Source of the DNA: Novosphingobium sp. EMRT-2
GTDB lineage: Bacteria; Pseudomonadota; Alphaproteobacteria; Sphingomonadales; Sphingomonadaceae
Direction: 5' to 3'
DNA: 64,000 nucleotides
Assembly: GCF_005145025.1 (NCBI RefSeq)
Contig: NZ_CP039695.1
Span: 3,395,501-3,459,500 of the forward strand
The notes under the pieces are model-generated. The model was not told the DNA's origin, made no database searches, and saw only the letters and a list, made by a program, of their open reading frames with translations. Positions 32,776-44,796 of this stretch are shown here, one piece after another. Position 1 is the stretch's first letter, and each line of letters opens with the position of its first letter. The translations under genes were made by a program, and so were the position numbers.

Positions 32776-33396
32776 TCAGCGTGCCGTGGCGGGAGGGGCA
32801 GGGCGCACGAAACGCGCCCGCGCCGCTTCCGCCTCGGCATGGATCGCGCATTCCCTGGGGTGGTCGTTGATCAGGCCCATCGCCTGCATGAAGGCATGGA
32901 CGGTCGTCGGGCCGACGAACTTCCAGCCCCGCTTCTTGAGATCCTTCGACATCGCGATCGACGCGGGCGAGGTGGAAGCGAGGTGAGGGACCGCTTCACC
33001 CCGTGGTTCGAAGCTCCAGACATAGGCGGCGAGCGAGCCCTTTTCGGCGATCAGGTCCAGCGCGCGGCGGGCGTTGTTGATCACCGCCTCGATCTTGCCG
33101 CGGTGGCGGACGATGCCGGCATCCTGCAGCAACCGCTCGACATCGCCTTCCTCGAACCCTGCGACGCGCGCGAAATCGAAGCCGTGGAACGCCGCGCGGA
33201 AATTGTCGCGCTTCATCAGGATGGTGCGCCAGCTCAGCCCTGACTGGAAGCCTTCGAGCGAGAGCTTTTCGAACAGCCGCCGATCGTCCTCCACCGGGAA
33301 GCCCCATTCGCGGTCATGATAGGCGATGTACTCCGCCGAGGCGGCGCACCAGCCGCACCGCAACCGCCCATCCTCACCCGTCGCTAGACTGACCAT
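32776..33396 (-). CDS. tag: DNA-3-methyladenine glycosylase I
   Basis: This base-excision repair enzyme removes 3-methyladenine from alkylated DNA. It is 206 residues. The zinc ligands are in RCGWC near the N-terminus, the YHDREWG block, and HPREC near the C-terminus (His and Cys spaced HxxxC). GFQSGLSWRTIL and the FVGPTTVHAFMQAMGLINDH segment are family hallmarks. It converges with the surface operon with no space between stop codons and no terminator visible. Confidence 0.94.
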   Translation of the reverse strand: MVSLATGEDGRLRCGWCAASAEYIAYHDREWGFPVEDDRRLFEKLSLEGFQSGLSWRTILMKRDNFRAAFHGFDFARVAGFEEGDVERLLQDAGIVRHRGKIEAVINNARRALDLIAEKGSLAAYVWSFEPRGEAVPHLASTSPASIAMSKDLKKRGWKFVGPTTVHAFMQAMGLINDHPRECAIHAEAEAARARFVRPAPPATAR

Positions 33397-33481
33397 TACC
33401 CCGCATTCCCATCATTTCGAATCGCATCGACGTTCTTCATATGTTCCATCAATGTGAGGGTTGCAAATTATGTCTGCAAAT

Positions 33482-33558
<77 letters not shown>

Positions 33559-33617
33559 GCGCCAGCAGCCCCATAAGGCGGCTTTGCGCCGTGTGCAAAT
33601 CGCGATAGCAGGGATTC

Positions 33618-34430
33618 ATGAACGATCCCCATGCTTCATCGCCCGTTTCCCGGCCCCTTTCCCGCATCGCCGGCAGCGCGGGCGCGCGCCGGCATTTCCG
33701 CTATTTCGACTACATGATGGCGAGTTTCGTCGGCATCCTGCTGCTCTCGAACCTGATCGGTGCCGCCAAGCTGGCGACAGTGGGCGGCGTGACGTTCGGC
33801 GCGGGCATCCTGTTCTTCCCGGTGTCCTATGTGCTGGGGGACGTGCTGACGGAAGTCTATGGCTACGCCAATGCGCGGCGCTGCGTGTGGATGGGCTTCT
33901 TCGCGCTGCTGTTCATGGCGCTGATGAGCTTTGTGGTGGTGGCGATGCCGCCTTCGCCGGACTGGGGCTGTGCTTCCAGCGCGGACGCGCGGTTCGCGGA
34001 CGTGGTGGCGCGCGAATCCGCCGGGGCGATCTGCCAGACCACCTATGAATCGGTGTTTGGCAGCACCTGGCGCATCGTGGCGGCCTCGGTCATCGCGTTC
34101 TGGGCCGGCGAGTTCGTCAACAGCTTCGTGATGGCGCGGATGAAGGTGTGGACGCAGGGCAAACACCTGTGGACGCGCACGATCGGATCGACCGTGTTCG
34201 GGCAGGCGGTGGATAGCGTGATCTTCTACCCGGTCGCCTTCCTGGGCATCTGGTCGCACCAGGCGGTGCTGACCGTGATGGTGACGAACTGGGCGATGAA
34301 AGTGGCGTGGGAAGTCGTGCTGACGCCGGCCACCTACGTCGTCGTTGGATGGCTCAAGGCCCGCGAAGGCGTGGACGTGTTCGACACCGATACGGATTTT
34401 TCGCCGTTCGCCAAGACCGACGCTGTCTGA
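33618..34430 (+). CDS. yhhQ: Queuosine precursor transporter (YhhQ/VUT family)
   Basis: This 270-residue inner-membrane protein has about six hydrophobic segments. It carries the family motifs LLLSNLIGAAK, FPVSYVLGDVLTEVYGY, FWAGEFVNSFVMARMK and the WTRTIGSTVFGQAVDSVIFY segment. The family imports queuine-pathway precursors (preQ0/preQ1) for tRNA wobble modification. A 30-residue polar N-terminus precedes the first helix. It stands alone on plus, after the divergent tRNA. Confidence 0.9.
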   Translation: MNDPHASSPVSRPLSRIAGSAGARRHFRYFDYMMASFVGILLLSNLIGAAKLATVGGVTFGAGILFFPVSYVLGDVLTEVYGYANARRCVWMGFFALLFMALMSFVVVAMPPSPDWGCASSADARFADVVARESAGAICQTTYESVFGSTWRIVAASVIAFWAGEFVNSFVMARMKVWTQGKHLWTRTIGSTVFGQAVDSVIFYPVAFLGIWSHQAVLTVMVTNWAMKVAWEVVLTPATYVVVGWLKAREGVDVFDTDTDFSPFAKTDAV

Positions 34431-34457
34431 CCACGGACGTGGTCTTATTTGGGCAGT

Positions 34458-34493
34458 GAGGCTCCTCTCCGGGGGGGCAGGGAGAGGAGCCTC
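34458..34493. terminator. Convergent stem-loop between yhhQ and pspC
   Basis: A perfect 13-base stem (GAGGCTCCTCTCC at 34458-34470 with its complement at 34481-34493) closes a 10-base G-rich loop. It lies between convergent genes, as a shared terminator would. No T-run follows on either strand, so it may act as an RNA 3' end protector or a rho-assisted stop. Confidence 0.6.
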
Positions 34494-34573
34494 GGTTGAC
34501 GCCGGCCGGTGTTCGGGGGGATGGCGGGCGTCAGGTCGCGGCGCTGTTGCGGCTTCGCGAACAGATTGGGCGA

Positions 34574-34813
34574 TCAGGAATCCGCGATCAGGCCGATGGC
34601 GAGATAGATCAGGATCAGCGAGCCGAAACCGACCAGCGTGCCGACGACCCAGGCGATGCGCACCAGCGTGACATCGATGTCGAAATAGTCGGCGATGCCG
34701 GCCGAAACCCCCAGGAACTTGCCACGGGCCTTGTTAAGCCGGAACTTGCCCGAGCGGATCGAAGAGCCTGCGACGGGGCGGACGGCGGAATCTTCAAAGC
34801 GCAGATCGGTCAT
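34574..34813 (-). CDS. pspC: PspC-domain envelope stress protein
   Basis: This 79-residue protein is a short PspC domain. FRLNKARGKFLGVSAGIADYF is followed by DIDVTLVRIAWVV and a membrane helix to LIYLAIGLIADS. PspC proteins sit in the inner membrane and take part in the phage-shock response to membrane damage. The ATG at 34813 is preceded by GGAG and overlaps the stop of a 47-residue upstream ORF (ATGA). No pspA or pspB is adjacent. Confidence 0.87.
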   Translation of the reverse strand: MTDLRFEDSAVRPVAGSSIRSGKFRLNKARGKFLGVSAGIADYFDIDVTLVRIAWVVGTLVGFGSLILIYLAIGLIADS

Positions 34814-34953
34814 GCGACGTACTCCGAAACGGTGCTGGCGGCGACCGGCGACGAGGCCGGGGTGGAAACGGTGCCGCTGATCAGCGCCAGCGAAAGGGTG
34901 AGCGCGGCGAAAGCGGCGGCGATCTGGTTCGAGAACGAGCGAATGGCGGTCAT
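34810..34953 (-). CDS. 47-residue hydrophobic small protein coupled to pspC
   Basis: This short ORF is too small for most gene callers. It reads MTAIRSFSNQ, then a hydrophobic segment AAAFAALTLSLALISG (about 12-27), then a Ser/Thr/Ala-rich tail ending VSEYVA. AGGA lies about 9 bases before the ATG and its TGA overlaps the pspC ATG (ATGA), implying coupled translation. It could be a single-helix membrane protein or a secreted peptide. It belongs to no family that I can name. Confidence 0.65.
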   Translation of the reverse strand: MTAIRSFSNQIAAAFAALTLSLALISGTVSTPASSPVAASTVSEYVA

Positions 34954-35018
34954 GGGGCGGGTCCTTTTTGGGTTCGAATGGGGTGGCGAAGCAGGTGTTT
35001 CGCCGATGCAACCTCCAT

Positions 35019-35034
35019 TGCAGAAGCCGTGCCA
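35019..35034 (-). promoter_or_regulatory. Sigma-54-type promoter candidate
   Basis: On minus this reads TGGCACGGCTTCTGCA, matching TGGCACG-N4-TTGCA at all but one position, with the required GG-N10-GC spacing. It lies about 66 bases before the small ORF start. In enterobacteria psp operons are transcribed by sigma-54 with PspF, which supports the reading. No PspF-type activator gene is in the window. Confidence 0.5.
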
Positions 35035-35193
35035 AATGCCGAAAAGCCCGGAAATCCGTCATTCTCTCAAAAAGTGCGGAGGATTTATCGGATGCTCATT
35101 CCTGAAAGTCGGGAAAAATTCCTAATCTATGGGATGCATTGAGCGGATGATCGCGGTTCGCGCTCCGTTCGCGTTTTGCCGTTCGGTTTGGGC

Positions 35194-35222
35194 TTGCAAA
35201 ATTCCGCGCTCGCGCCTATCTG
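35194..35222 (+). promoter_or_regulatory. Sigma-70-like promoter for the rimP-infB operon
   Basis: TTGCAA and TATCTG are separated by 17 bases, about 112 bases before the rimP ATG. The leader between them contains a short GC-rich hairpin. Confidence 0.45.
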
Positions 35223-35334
35223 CGCTTCATCCCGACATTGTGAAGGCAAGGTCAGGGCTGGCGCCGGAAGGGGCCGGCGCGATCGGCCTTTGCTGTTTCC
35301 GGGGTTTGCCGCATCGGCGGCGCTTGGAGTTTGC

Positions 35335-35913
35335 ATGGCGGATATCGCGCGGATTATCGAGATTATCGAACCCGAGGCCAAGGCCCTGGGTTTCGATCTC
35401 GTGCGCGTGCGCCTGTTCGGCAAGACCGAGGTGGGTGACGAGGAACATACGCTCCAGATCATGGCCGAGCGGCCCGAGACCGGTCAGCTCGTGATCGCGG
35501 ATTGCGCGGCGCTTTCGCACCGTATCTCCGATCGCATCGACGCACTGGAAGAAGCGGGCGAAGTGCTGATCGAGGACGCCTATCGCCTGGAGGTCAGCTC
35601 GCCCGGCATCGATCGGCCGCTGACCCGGCTCAAGGATTTCGCCAACTGGACCGGGCACGAGGCCCGGATCGAGCTGGACGACCTGCTCGACGGGCGCAAG
35701 CGGTTCCGTGGCGAACTGCTGGGCCTGGAGGGCGAGACCATTTCGATTGCCGACGACGGTGTGACGTATGCCGTGCCGTTCGGCCTGATTGCCAATGCCA
35801 AGCTTGTCCTCACCGACAAGCTGATCGCAGCCTCCCGGCCGATCGACGCTTCCGGAGTTGATGAGGAAGAGTTCGACGGCGCGGACGACATTCTTGAGGA
35901 ACAGGAAGACTGA
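35335..35913 (+). CDS. rimP: Ribosome maturation factor RimP
   Basis: This 192-residue cytosolic protein helps 30S subunit assembly. Family motifs are EPEAKALGFDLVRVRL near the N-terminus, ALSHRISDRIDALEE, and EVSSPGIDRPLTRLKDF (about 83-99) before the C-terminal SH3-like domain. The C-terminus is very acidic (DEEEFDGADDILEEQED). The ATG at 35335 has GGAG 6 bases upstream; the longer frame upstream of it is not supported. It heads the rimP-nusA-ylxR-infB operon, with nusA only 2 bases after its stop. Confidence 0.93.
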   Translation: MADIARIIEIIEPEAKALGFDLVRVRLFGKTEVGDEEHTLQIMAERPETGQLVIADCAALSHRISDRIDALEEAGEVLIEDAYRLEVSSPGIDRPLTRLKDFANWTGHEARIELDDLLDGRKRFRGELLGLEGETISIADDGVTYAVPFGLIANAKLVLTDKLIAASRPIDASGVDEEEFDGADDILEEQED

Positions 35914-35915
35914 CC

Positions 35916-37553
35916 ATGGCCAGTGCGATTTCCGCCAACCGCGCCGAGCTGCTCGCGATCGCCAACGCGGTTGCGACCGAGAAGATGATCGACAAGGCGA
36001 TCGTCATCGAGGCGATGGAGGAAGCGATCCAGAAATCGGCGCGCAACCGTTACGGCGCCGAAAACGACATCCGCGCGAAGCTGGACCCGCGCACCGGCGA
36101 CCTGCGCCTGTGGCGCGTGGTCGAAGTGGTCGACGTGGTCGAGGACTACTTCAAGCAGGTTGACCTCAAGCAGGCGGAAAAGCTGCAGCCGGGCGCCAAG
36201 GTGGGCGACTTCATCGTCGATCCGCTGCCGCCGGTGGACCTGGGTCGCATCGATGCGCAGTCGGCCAAGCAGGTGATCTTCCAGAAGGTCCGCGATGCCG
36301 AACGCGATCGCCAGTATGAAGAGTTCAAGGACCGCGCGGGCGAAGTCATCACCGGCGTGATCAAGTCGGTCGAATTCGGCCACGTCATCGTCAATCTCGG
36401 CCGCGCCGAGGGCGTGATCCGTCGCGACCAGCAGATTCCGCGCGAAGTGCCCCGCGTGGGCGAGCGCGTGCGCGCGCTGATCATGAAGGTCGAGCGCCAG
36501 AACCGCGGCCCGCAGATTTTCCTCAGCCGCGCGCATCCGGACTTCATGAAGAAGCTGTTCGCGCAGGAAGTGCCCGAAATCTACGACGGCATCATCGAGA
36601 TCAAGGCCGCGGCCCGCGATCCGGGTAGCCGCGCGAAGATCGGCGTGATCAGCCGCGACAGCTCGATCGACCCGGTCGGCGCCTGCGTCGGCATGAAGGG
36701 CAGCCGCGTGCAGGCCGTCGTGCAGGAACTGCAGGGCGAAAAGATCGACATCATCCCCTGGAGCGAGGATACCGCGACGTTCGTGGTCAACGCGCTGCAG
36801 CCAGCCACCGTCAGCCGCGTGGTGATTGACGAGGAAGAGAGCCGCATCGAAGTGGTGGTGCCCGATGACCAGCTTTCGCTGGCGATCGGCCGCCGTGGCC
36901 AGAACGTGCGCCTCGCTTCGTCGTTGACCGGTTCGGCCATCGACATCCTGACCGAGGCCGAGGCTTCGGAGAAGCGCCAGAAGGAATTCGCCGAGCGCTC
37001 CAAGATGTTCGAGGAAGAACTCGACGTCGACGAAACGCTGTCGCAGCTGCTGGTCGCCGAAGGCTTCAGCGAGCTGGAGGAAGTGGCTTATATCGACGTG
37101 GCCGAACTGGCGACGATCGAGGGCTTCGACGAGGAACTGGCCGAGGAGCTGCAAAGCCGCGCGGTCGAGGCGTTGGAGCGCCGCGAGGACGGTTTCCGCC
37201 AGGAACGCCGTGCGCTGGGCGTCGAGGATGCGCTGGCCGAGCTGCCGCACCTGACCGAAGCGATGCTGGTCACGCTGGGCAAGGCCGGGATCAAGACGCT
37301 GGACGACCTGGCCGATCTGGCCACCGACGAACTGATCGCGCGCAAGCGGGCCGAGCAGCGCCGCCGCGACAACACCCGCCGCGACCGTTCGGAACGGTCG
37401 GAAGACAAGGGCGGCGTGCTGGGCGAATATGGCCTGAGCGAAGAGCAGGGCAACGAGATCATCATGGCTGCGCGCGCGCACTGGTTCGATGACGAGCCGG
37501 AAGCTGCCGCCCCCGCATTCGAGGAGGCCGCCGATGCGGAATCCTCACAATGA
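35916..37553 (+). CDS. nusA: Transcription termination/antitermination factor NusA
   Basis: NusA binds RNA polymerase and RNA and controls pausing and termination. The 545-residue protein has the N-terminal domain (1-130), an S1 domain (about 135-200, [21 protein letters not shown]), KH domains with [20 protein letters not shown] and [16 protein letters not shown], and acidic C-terminal repeats including [20 protein letters not shown]. It starts 2 bases after rimP and its end overlaps the ylxR-like gene by 20 bases. Confidence 0.96.
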   Translation: MASAISANRAELLAIANAVATEKMIDKAIVIEAMEEAIQKSARNRYGAENDIRAKLDPRTGDLRLWRVVEVVDVVEDYFKQVDLKQAEKLQPGAKVGDFIVDPLPPVDLGRIDAQSAKQVIFQKVRDAERDRQYEEFKDRAGEVITGVIKSVEFGHVIVNLGRAEGVIRRDQQIPREVPRVGERVRALIMKVERQNRGPQIFLSRAHPDFMKKLFAQEVPEIYDGIIEIKAAARDPGSRAKIGVISRDSSIDPVGACVGMKGSRVQAVVQELQGEKIDIIPWSEDTATFVVNALQPATVSRVVIDEEESRIEVVVPDDQLSLAIGRRGQNVRLASSLTGSAIDILTEAEASEKRQKEFAERSKMFEEELDVDETLSQLLVAEGFSELEEVAYIDVAELATIEGFDEELAEELQSRAVEALERREDGFRQERRALGVEDALAELPHLTEAMLVTLGKAGIKTLDDLADLATDELIARKRAEQRRRDNTRRDRSERSEDKGGVLGEYGLSEEQGNEIIMAARAHWFDDEPEAAAPAFEEAADAESSQ

Positions 37554-38264
37554 GCCGCTAGTCGCCGAAAGGCAGAAGACGCGCACGGCGGGGGAAGCCT
37601 CGCCGGAGCGGCGTTGCGTGCTCACCGGTCGTCACGATGACCGCGATGCGCTGATCCGGCTTGCGCTGTCGCCCATGGGCGATGTCGCGCCGGACCCTTT
37701 GGCACGCGCGCCGGGGCGGGGCGCCTGGATCGGCGTGAGCCGGGCCGAGCTGGCGCAGGCGCTGGCCAACGGCAAGCTCAAGGGCGCGCTGGCGCGGGCT
37801 TTCAAGGGCGCGCCGCTGACGATTCCGTCCGACCTTCCCGAACGGACCGAAGCCGCGCTGCTGCGCGCGCTGACGGATCGGCTGGGCATCGAACTGCGCG
37901 CTGGCAACATGCTGCTGGGTACCGAAAAGATCGCGCAGGGGTGCCGGGCTGGCGCGGTGACGTTCCTGGCGCACGCCAGCGATGCCGGCAGCGATGGACC
38001 AAACAAGCTGGCGCAGGCCTGGCGGGTGGGCGAGGAAGCCGAAGGCACGGGTCTGAAAGGCATCATCTTGCCGCTGGACCGGGCGGCGCTGTCTGTGGCA
38101 TTGGGCCGCGACAACGTCGTTCATCTGGCGCTTACCGACGACGCGGCGGCCGCAAGGGTTGCCGCACCGCTTCAGCGGCTGCTGCATTTCATGGGGCGTG
38201 ACGAAAAGTCCGCCGGTGATGTCGCTGCTTCGGTGGCGAATGACGATTTTGATACGAAGGGCGA

Positions 38265-38268
<4 letters not shown>
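37534..38268 (+). CDS. YlxR (DUF448) RNA-binding protein with C-terminal L7Ae-like domain
   Basis: This 244-residue protein joins two domains. An N-terminal YlxR domain has RRCVLTGRHDDRDALIRLAL and GRGAWIGVSRAEL. A C-terminal L7Ae/YlxQ-like domain (about 100-195) has RAGNMLLGTEKIAQG and AGAVTFLAHASDAG. Both bind RNA in related proteins. The ATG at 37534 follows GAGGAGG inside the nusA end; the longer frame from 37489 lacks that support. Its stop overlaps the infB start (ATGA). The exact role in the operon is unproven; YlxR relatives affect RNase P or translation. Confidence 0.87.
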
Positions 38269-40823
<2,555 letters not shown>

Positions 40824-40844
40824 TCTTCATCCGATCGGCAAACG

Positions 40845-40884
40845 AAACGCCGGGGCAGCCGAAGGGCCGCTCCGGCGTTTTTTT
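40845..40884 (+). terminator. Rho-independent terminator of the rimP-infB operon
   Basis: The stem AACGCCGG/CCGGCGTT with a GC-rich loop is followed by seven T, about 20 bases after the infB stop. Confidence 0.92.
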
Positions 40885-40915
40885 GTGATCAATTGTTTGC
40901 AAGCGTTGGGCATTT

Positions 40916-40995
40916 CCCACCCCCGACCCCTCCCGCAAGCGGGAGGGGAGCGAGACTTGCGCCGCCTTAGGCGGCGTTAGTCGCAGCGGGGTGGG
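40916..40995. repeat. REP-like composite palindromic element
   Basis: Outer arms CCCACCCC (40916-40923) and GGGGTGGG (40988-40995) enclose two perfect hairpins: CCCCTCCCGC/GCGGGAGGGG (40927-40948) and CGCCGCC/GGCGGCG (40960-40976). This three-stem layout and sequence are typical of dispersed intergenic palindromes in sphingomonads. It lies between two operons that converge (infB and pnp). No second copy was found in the window. Confidence 0.75.
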
Positions 40996-41033
40996 CTCTC
41001 CTTGCGCCGGGCTTGCAACGGATACGACCGTTC

Positions 41034-41070
41034 AAAAGAAAAGAGGCCCGCGTTGCCGCGAGCCTCTGTT
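41034..41070 (-). terminator. pnp terminator
   Basis: On minus a 10-base stem with one G-T pair (41043-41052 with 41057-41066) is followed by TTTTCTTTT. It lies 25-55 bases after the pnp stop. Confidence 0.85.
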
Positions 41071-41090
41071 TCTTTTCCGGTGAAGGCCGA

Positions 41091-43388
41091 TCAGTCGTCG
41101 GACTTCAGAAACGCCGGCATGTGATCGGGGGCCGGGCCGTCGTCGCGGTCGCGGCGGGGGCCACGGTCGCCATCGCGACGGGGGCCGCGATCCCCGCGAC
41201 CGCCGCGATCGCCACGCGGGCCACGGCGGTCACCACGGTCACCGCGATCACCACGCGGTTCGCGCGGTTCACGGGGCGGGCGGGTATCTTCGAGTTCCGC
41301 GCCGGTTTCCTGATCGACCACGCGCATCGACAGGCGGACCTTGCCGCGCTGGTCGATTTCGAGAACCTTGACGAAGACGTCCTGGCCTTCCTTGACGACA
41401 TCGGTCGGCTTCTCGACGCGCTCGTTCTTCATTTCGGAGACGTGGACGAGACCGTCCTTGCCGCCCATGAAGTTCACGAAAGCGCCGAAGTCGACGATGT
41501 TGACGACCTTGCCCTTATAGACCTTGCCCACTTCGGCCTCGGCCACGATGCCGATGATCCAGTTCTTGGCGGCTTCGATCTGCGACAGGTCGGACGAGCT
41601 GATCTTGATCAGGCCTTCGTCGTCGATGTCGACCTTGGCGCCGGTGGTGGCCACGATCTCGCGGATCACCTTGCCGCCGGTGCCGATCACGTCACGGATC
41701 TTCGACTTGTCGATCGAGATCGTTTCGATGCGCGGAGCGTGCGCCGAAAGCTCGGTGCGGACTTCGCCCAGGGCCTTGGTCATTTCACCCAGGATGTGCG
41801 CGCGGCCTTCCTTGGCCTGCGCCAGCGCGGTCGCAAAGATTTCCTTCGTGATGCCGGCCACCTTGATGTCCATCTGCATCGTGGTGATGCCTTCGCTGGT
41901 GCCGGCCACCTTGAAGTCCATGTCGCCAAGGTGGTCCTCGTCGCCCAGGATGTCCGAAAGGACCGCGAACTTGTCGCCTTCCAGGATCAGGCCCATCGCG
42001 ATGCCCGAAACCGGGCGCAGGATCGGAACGCCCGCGTCCATCATCGAAAGGCAGCCGCCGCACACGGTCGCCATCGAGGACGAACCGTTCGATTCCGTGA
42101 CGTCCGACAGGACGCGGATCGTGTAGGGGAAGTCTTCCTTCAACGGCAGCACCGGGTGCAGGGCCCGCCAAGCCAGCTTGCCGTGGCCCACTTCGCGGCG
42201 GCCCGGCGCGCCGAAGCGGCCCACTTCGCCGACCGAATAGGGCGGGAAGTTGTAGTGCAACATGAAGCTTTCGTAGCGCAGGCCATCCAGGCCGTCGATC
42301 ATCTGCTCGGCGTCCTTGGTGCCCAGCGTGGTGGTGCAGATCGTCTGCGTTTCACCGCGCGTGAACAGCGCCGAACCGTGCGTGCGCGGCAGGAAGCCGA
42401 CGATGCTTTCGATCGGGCGGACCTGCGTGACCGTGCGTCCGTCGATGCGCTGGCCGTCCTTGAGGATGGCGGTGCGCACGATGTCGGCCTCGACCTTCTT
42501 CAGGGTCTTGATCGCGACCATCTGGGTCTGCGGGGTCTCGTCGGAGAAGGCTTCCTTCGCCTTGGCGCGGGCTGCGTTGAGCGCGTCCGAGCGGGCCGAC
42601 TTGTTGGTCAGCTTGTAGGCGGCGGCGATGTCCTTGCCGACCAGGCTCTTGAGCTTCTTCTTGATGTCCGCGGTGTTGTCGGTGAGATCGATTTCCCACG
42701 GATCCTTCGCGGCCTTTTCGGCCAGTTCGATGATCGCGGCTACGACCTTGCGGCTTTCGTCATGGGCGAACATGACCGCGCCGAGCATTTCGTCCTCGGT
42801 CAGTTCCTTGGCTTCCGATTCCACCATCATCACGGCGGTGTCGGTGGCGGCGACGACCAGGTCGAGGCGGCCTTCGGCGACTTCGGCCGACGACGGGTTG
42901 AGCTGGTATTCGCCGTCCTTGAAACCGACGCGCGCGGCGCCGATCGGCCCCATGAAGGGCACGCCCGAGATCGTCAGCGCGGCCGAAGCGGCGATCATCG
43001 CGACGATATCGGGTTCGGTCTCGCCGTCATAGCTCAGCACCTGGGCGATGACGTTGATTTCGTTGTAGAAGCCTTCGGGGAACAGCGGACGGACCGGGCG
43101 GTCGATCAGGCGGGAAACCAGCGTTTCCTTTTCCGTGGCGCCGCGTTCGCGCTTGAAGAAGCCACCGGGGATGCGGCCGGCGGCGGAATACTTTTCCTGG
43201 TAGTGGACGGTCAGCGGGAAGAAGTCCTGGCCTTCCTTCACCGACTTGGCGGCCGTGACCGCGCAGAGCACGACCGTTTCGCCATAGGTGGCGAGGACCG
43301 CGCCGTCAGCCTGACGGGCAATGCGGCCGGTTTCGAGGGTGAGGGTCTTTCCGCCCCACTCCAGCGATACGGTTTTGACGTCGAACAT
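41091..43388 (-). CDS. pnp: Polyribonucleotide nucleotidyltransferase (PNPase)
   Basis: PNPase is the phosphorolytic 3'-5' exoribonuclease of the RNA degradosome. The 765-residue protein has two RNase PH-like domains ([14 protein letters not shown] and [32 protein letters not shown], given here only as landmarks at about 70 and 465), a KH domain ([15 protein letters not shown], about 560) and an S1 domain (about 625-695). The C-terminus is a run of Arg/Gly/Asp repeats ending [15 protein letters not shown] precedes the ATG. It follows rpsO, separated by the rpsO terminator and 130 bases. Confidence 0.96.
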   Translation of the reverse strand: MFDVKTVSLEWGGKTLTLETGRIARQADGAVLATYGETVVLCAVTAAKSVKEGQDFFPLTVHYQEKYSAAGRIPGGFFKRERGATEKETLVSRLIDRPVRPLFPEGFYNEINVIAQVLSYDGETEPDIVAMIAASAALTISGVPFMGPIGAARVGFKDGEYQLNPSSAEVAEGRLDLVVAATDTAVMMVESEAKELTEDEMLGAVMFAHDESRKVVAAIIELAEKAAKDPWEIDLTDNTADIKKKLKSLVGKDIAAAYKLTNKSARSDALNAARAKAKEAFSDETPQTQMVAIKTLKKVEADIVRTAILKDGQRIDGRTVTQVRPIESIVGFLPRTHGSALFTRGETQTICTTTLGTKDAEQMIDGLDGLRYESFMLHYNFPPYSVGEVGRFGAPGRREVGHGKLAWRALHPVLPLKEDFPYTIRVLSDVTESNGSSSMATVCGGCLSMMDAGVPILRPVSGIAMGLILEGDKFAVLSDILGDEDHLGDMDFKVAGTSEGITTMQMDIKVAGITKEIFATALAQAKEGRAHILGEMTKALGEVRTELSAHAPRIETISIDKSKIRDVIGTGGKVIREIVATTGAKVDIDDEGLIKISSSDLSQIEAAKNWIIGIVAEAEVGKVYKGKVVNIVDFGAFVNFMGGKDGLVHVSEMKNERVEKPTDVVKEGQDVFVKVLEIDQRGKVRLSMRVVDQETGAELEDTRPPREPREPRGDRGDRGDRRGPRGDRGGRGDRGPRRDGDRGPRRDRDDGPAPDHMPAFLKSDD

Positions 43389-43515
43389 TTCGTTTCCTTC
43401 AGCCCGCAGGCCCTATTGCCGGCGGGGTTTTGCTGCCGGGGATTCCGTCCCGGTCCGGTGCGGGGCACGTTCGGCCCCAAGGCGGCTTCGCCGGATTGCG
43501 AAGCATGCCCGGATG

Positions 43516-43542
43516 CGAAAAGCGGCCCGCTAGGGGCCGCTT
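43516..43542 (-). terminator. rpsO terminator
   Basis: A perfect 9-base stem AAGCGGCCC/GGGCCGCTT (43520-43528 with 43534-43542) has a 5-base loop and is followed on minus by TTTT. It lies 8 bases after the rpsO stop, so pnp probably depends on read-through or its own promoter. Confidence 0.85.
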
Positions 43543-43549
43543 CGCTTGG

Positions 43550-43819
43550 TTACTTGCGCAGACCGAGCTTCTGGATCAGCGCGTTGTAGCGCTCGACATC
43601 CTTCTTCTTCAGGTAGTCGAGCAGGCTGCGACGCTTGTTGACCATCTGCAGCAGGCCACGGCGGGAATGGTTGTCCTTGTGGTGGCTCTTGAAGTGTTCG
43701 GTCAGCGTCTGGATACGGCTGGTGAGGATCGCCACCTGGACTTCCGGAGAACCGGTGTCGTTCGCCGCGCGGGCGTTGCTCTGGATGACTTCCTGCTTCT
43801 TTTCAGCGGTAATCGACAT
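43550..43819 (-). CDS. rpsO: 30S ribosomal protein S15
   Basis: S15 binds the central domain of 16S rRNA. At 89 residues from MSITAEKKQ it has the normal length and the family core [32 protein letters not shown] and [11 protein letters not shown]. The ATG at 43819 was chosen over an in-frame ATG at 43837 because GGAG lies 7 bases before it and it gives the usual N-terminus. It sits 21 bases after truB and is followed by a terminator. Confidence 0.96.
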   Translation of the reverse strand: MSITAEKKQEVIQSNARAANDTGSPEVQVAILTSRIQTLTEHFKSHHKDNHSRRGLLQMVNKRRSLLDYLKKKDVERYNALIQKLGLRK

Positions 43820-43840
43820 ATTCTTACTCCGCGACATCCT

Positions 43841-44734
43841 TCAAAGGTTGAAACCCCGCGCCACGATCAGGCTTCCGCCCGAAAGCTCCACCAGCGCGAC
43901 CGGCACTCTGCCGTGGCGCGCCCAGTATAGCCCGTCGTGAAAGGGCAACCCGGCCAGAACGCGGCCCTGACGGACCGCTCTTGCCTGTTCCGGGTCAAGG
44001 TCAAGAGCCGGGATGTCGACCAGCCCTGCCTCCAGCGGCAAGATCACGTTCTCAAGTGGCGCGCCTTTACCCACATCGTTCAATTTGTCCAGCGAAATCG
44101 CGTGATCCAGCCCGAATGGGCCGGCGCGCAGCCGGCGCAGCATGGTGACATGCCCGACCGTGCCCAGCGCCCGCGCTATATCTCGCGCGAGACTGCGGAC
44201 ATAGGTGCCCTTCGAGACGTGCGCGACGAGGGTAGCCTCCTCGAGCAACTCCCCTTCGTGGGTGTGGACGTCCAGTGCATGGACCGCCACCGCGCGCGCC
44301 TTCAGCTCCACCGTTTCGCCCGCGCGGGCGCGGTCGTAGGCGCGCTGGCCATCGACCATCAGCGCCGAATAGGCGGGCGGCACCTGCTCGATCGGGCCGG
44401 TGAAGCGCGGCAGGATGGCATGAAGCGCGGCGAGGGCAGGGCGCTCCGCGCTTTCGGCGATCACGCTGCCTTCCAGGTCCAGCGTGTCGGTTTCGCTGCC
44501 GAAACGGATGGTGAAGGCATATTCCTTGCTGGCATCCAGCATGCGCCCGCACAGCTTGGTCGCTTCGCCCACCGCGATGGGCAGGATGCCCGAGGCGAGC
44601 GGATCGAGCGTGCCGCCGTGGCCGACCTTCGCCTTGCCGAGCCCCGCCTGCCGCAGGTTGCGTTTTACCGCAGCCACGGCCTGGGTCGAGCCCAGGCCGA
44701 TCGGCTTGTCGAGGATGATCCACCCGTTCGTCAT
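43841..44734 (-). CDS. truB: tRNA pseudouridine(55) synthase TruB
   Basis: TruB makes pseudouridine 55 in the tRNA T-loop. The 297-residue protein has the catalytic aspartate (Asp44) in GHGGTLDPLASGILP, the VPPAYSALMVDGQRAYD block and SKGTYVRSLARDIARALG. The start is MTNGWIILDKPIG as in the family. It is followed 21 bases later by rpsO, the usual partner. Confidence 0.95.
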   Translation of the reverse strand: MTNGWIILDKPIGLGSTQAVAAVKRNLRQAGLGKAKVGHGGTLDPLASGILPIAVGEATKLCGRMLDASKEYAFTIRFGSETDTLDLEGSVIAESAERPALAALHAILPRFTGPIEQVPPAYSALMVDGQRAYDRARAGETVELKARAVAVHALDVHTHEGELLEEATLVAHVSKGTYVRSLARDIARALGTVGHVTMLRRLRAGPFGLDHAISLDKLNDVGKGAPLENVILPLEAGLVDIPALDLDPEQARAVRQGRVLAGLPFHDGLYWARHGRVPVALVELSGGSLIVARGFNL

Positions 44735-44796
44735 GGCCCGGCGCCATAGAGCGACTGGACGGCGATGTCAGCCGCGATAGTTCCCGCGCGGAGCGA

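Larger units (their letters stand above)
34954..35334. other. 381-base divergent region between the pspC unit and rimP
   Basis: On minus it holds a sigma-54-like promoter (35019-35034) for the small ORF and pspC. On plus it holds a sigma-70-like promoter (35194-35222) and a 7-base hairpin (GCGCCGG at 35261-35267 with CCGGCGC at 35274-35280) in the rimP leader. No ORF with coding character was seen between 35040 and 35190. Confidence 0.5.

Noticed and set aside
41013..43589. Long plus-strand frame over pnp, and similar frames opposite rsh (16866-18941) and infB (38172-40457).
   Set aside because: All lie opposite universally conserved genes and show no coding motif.
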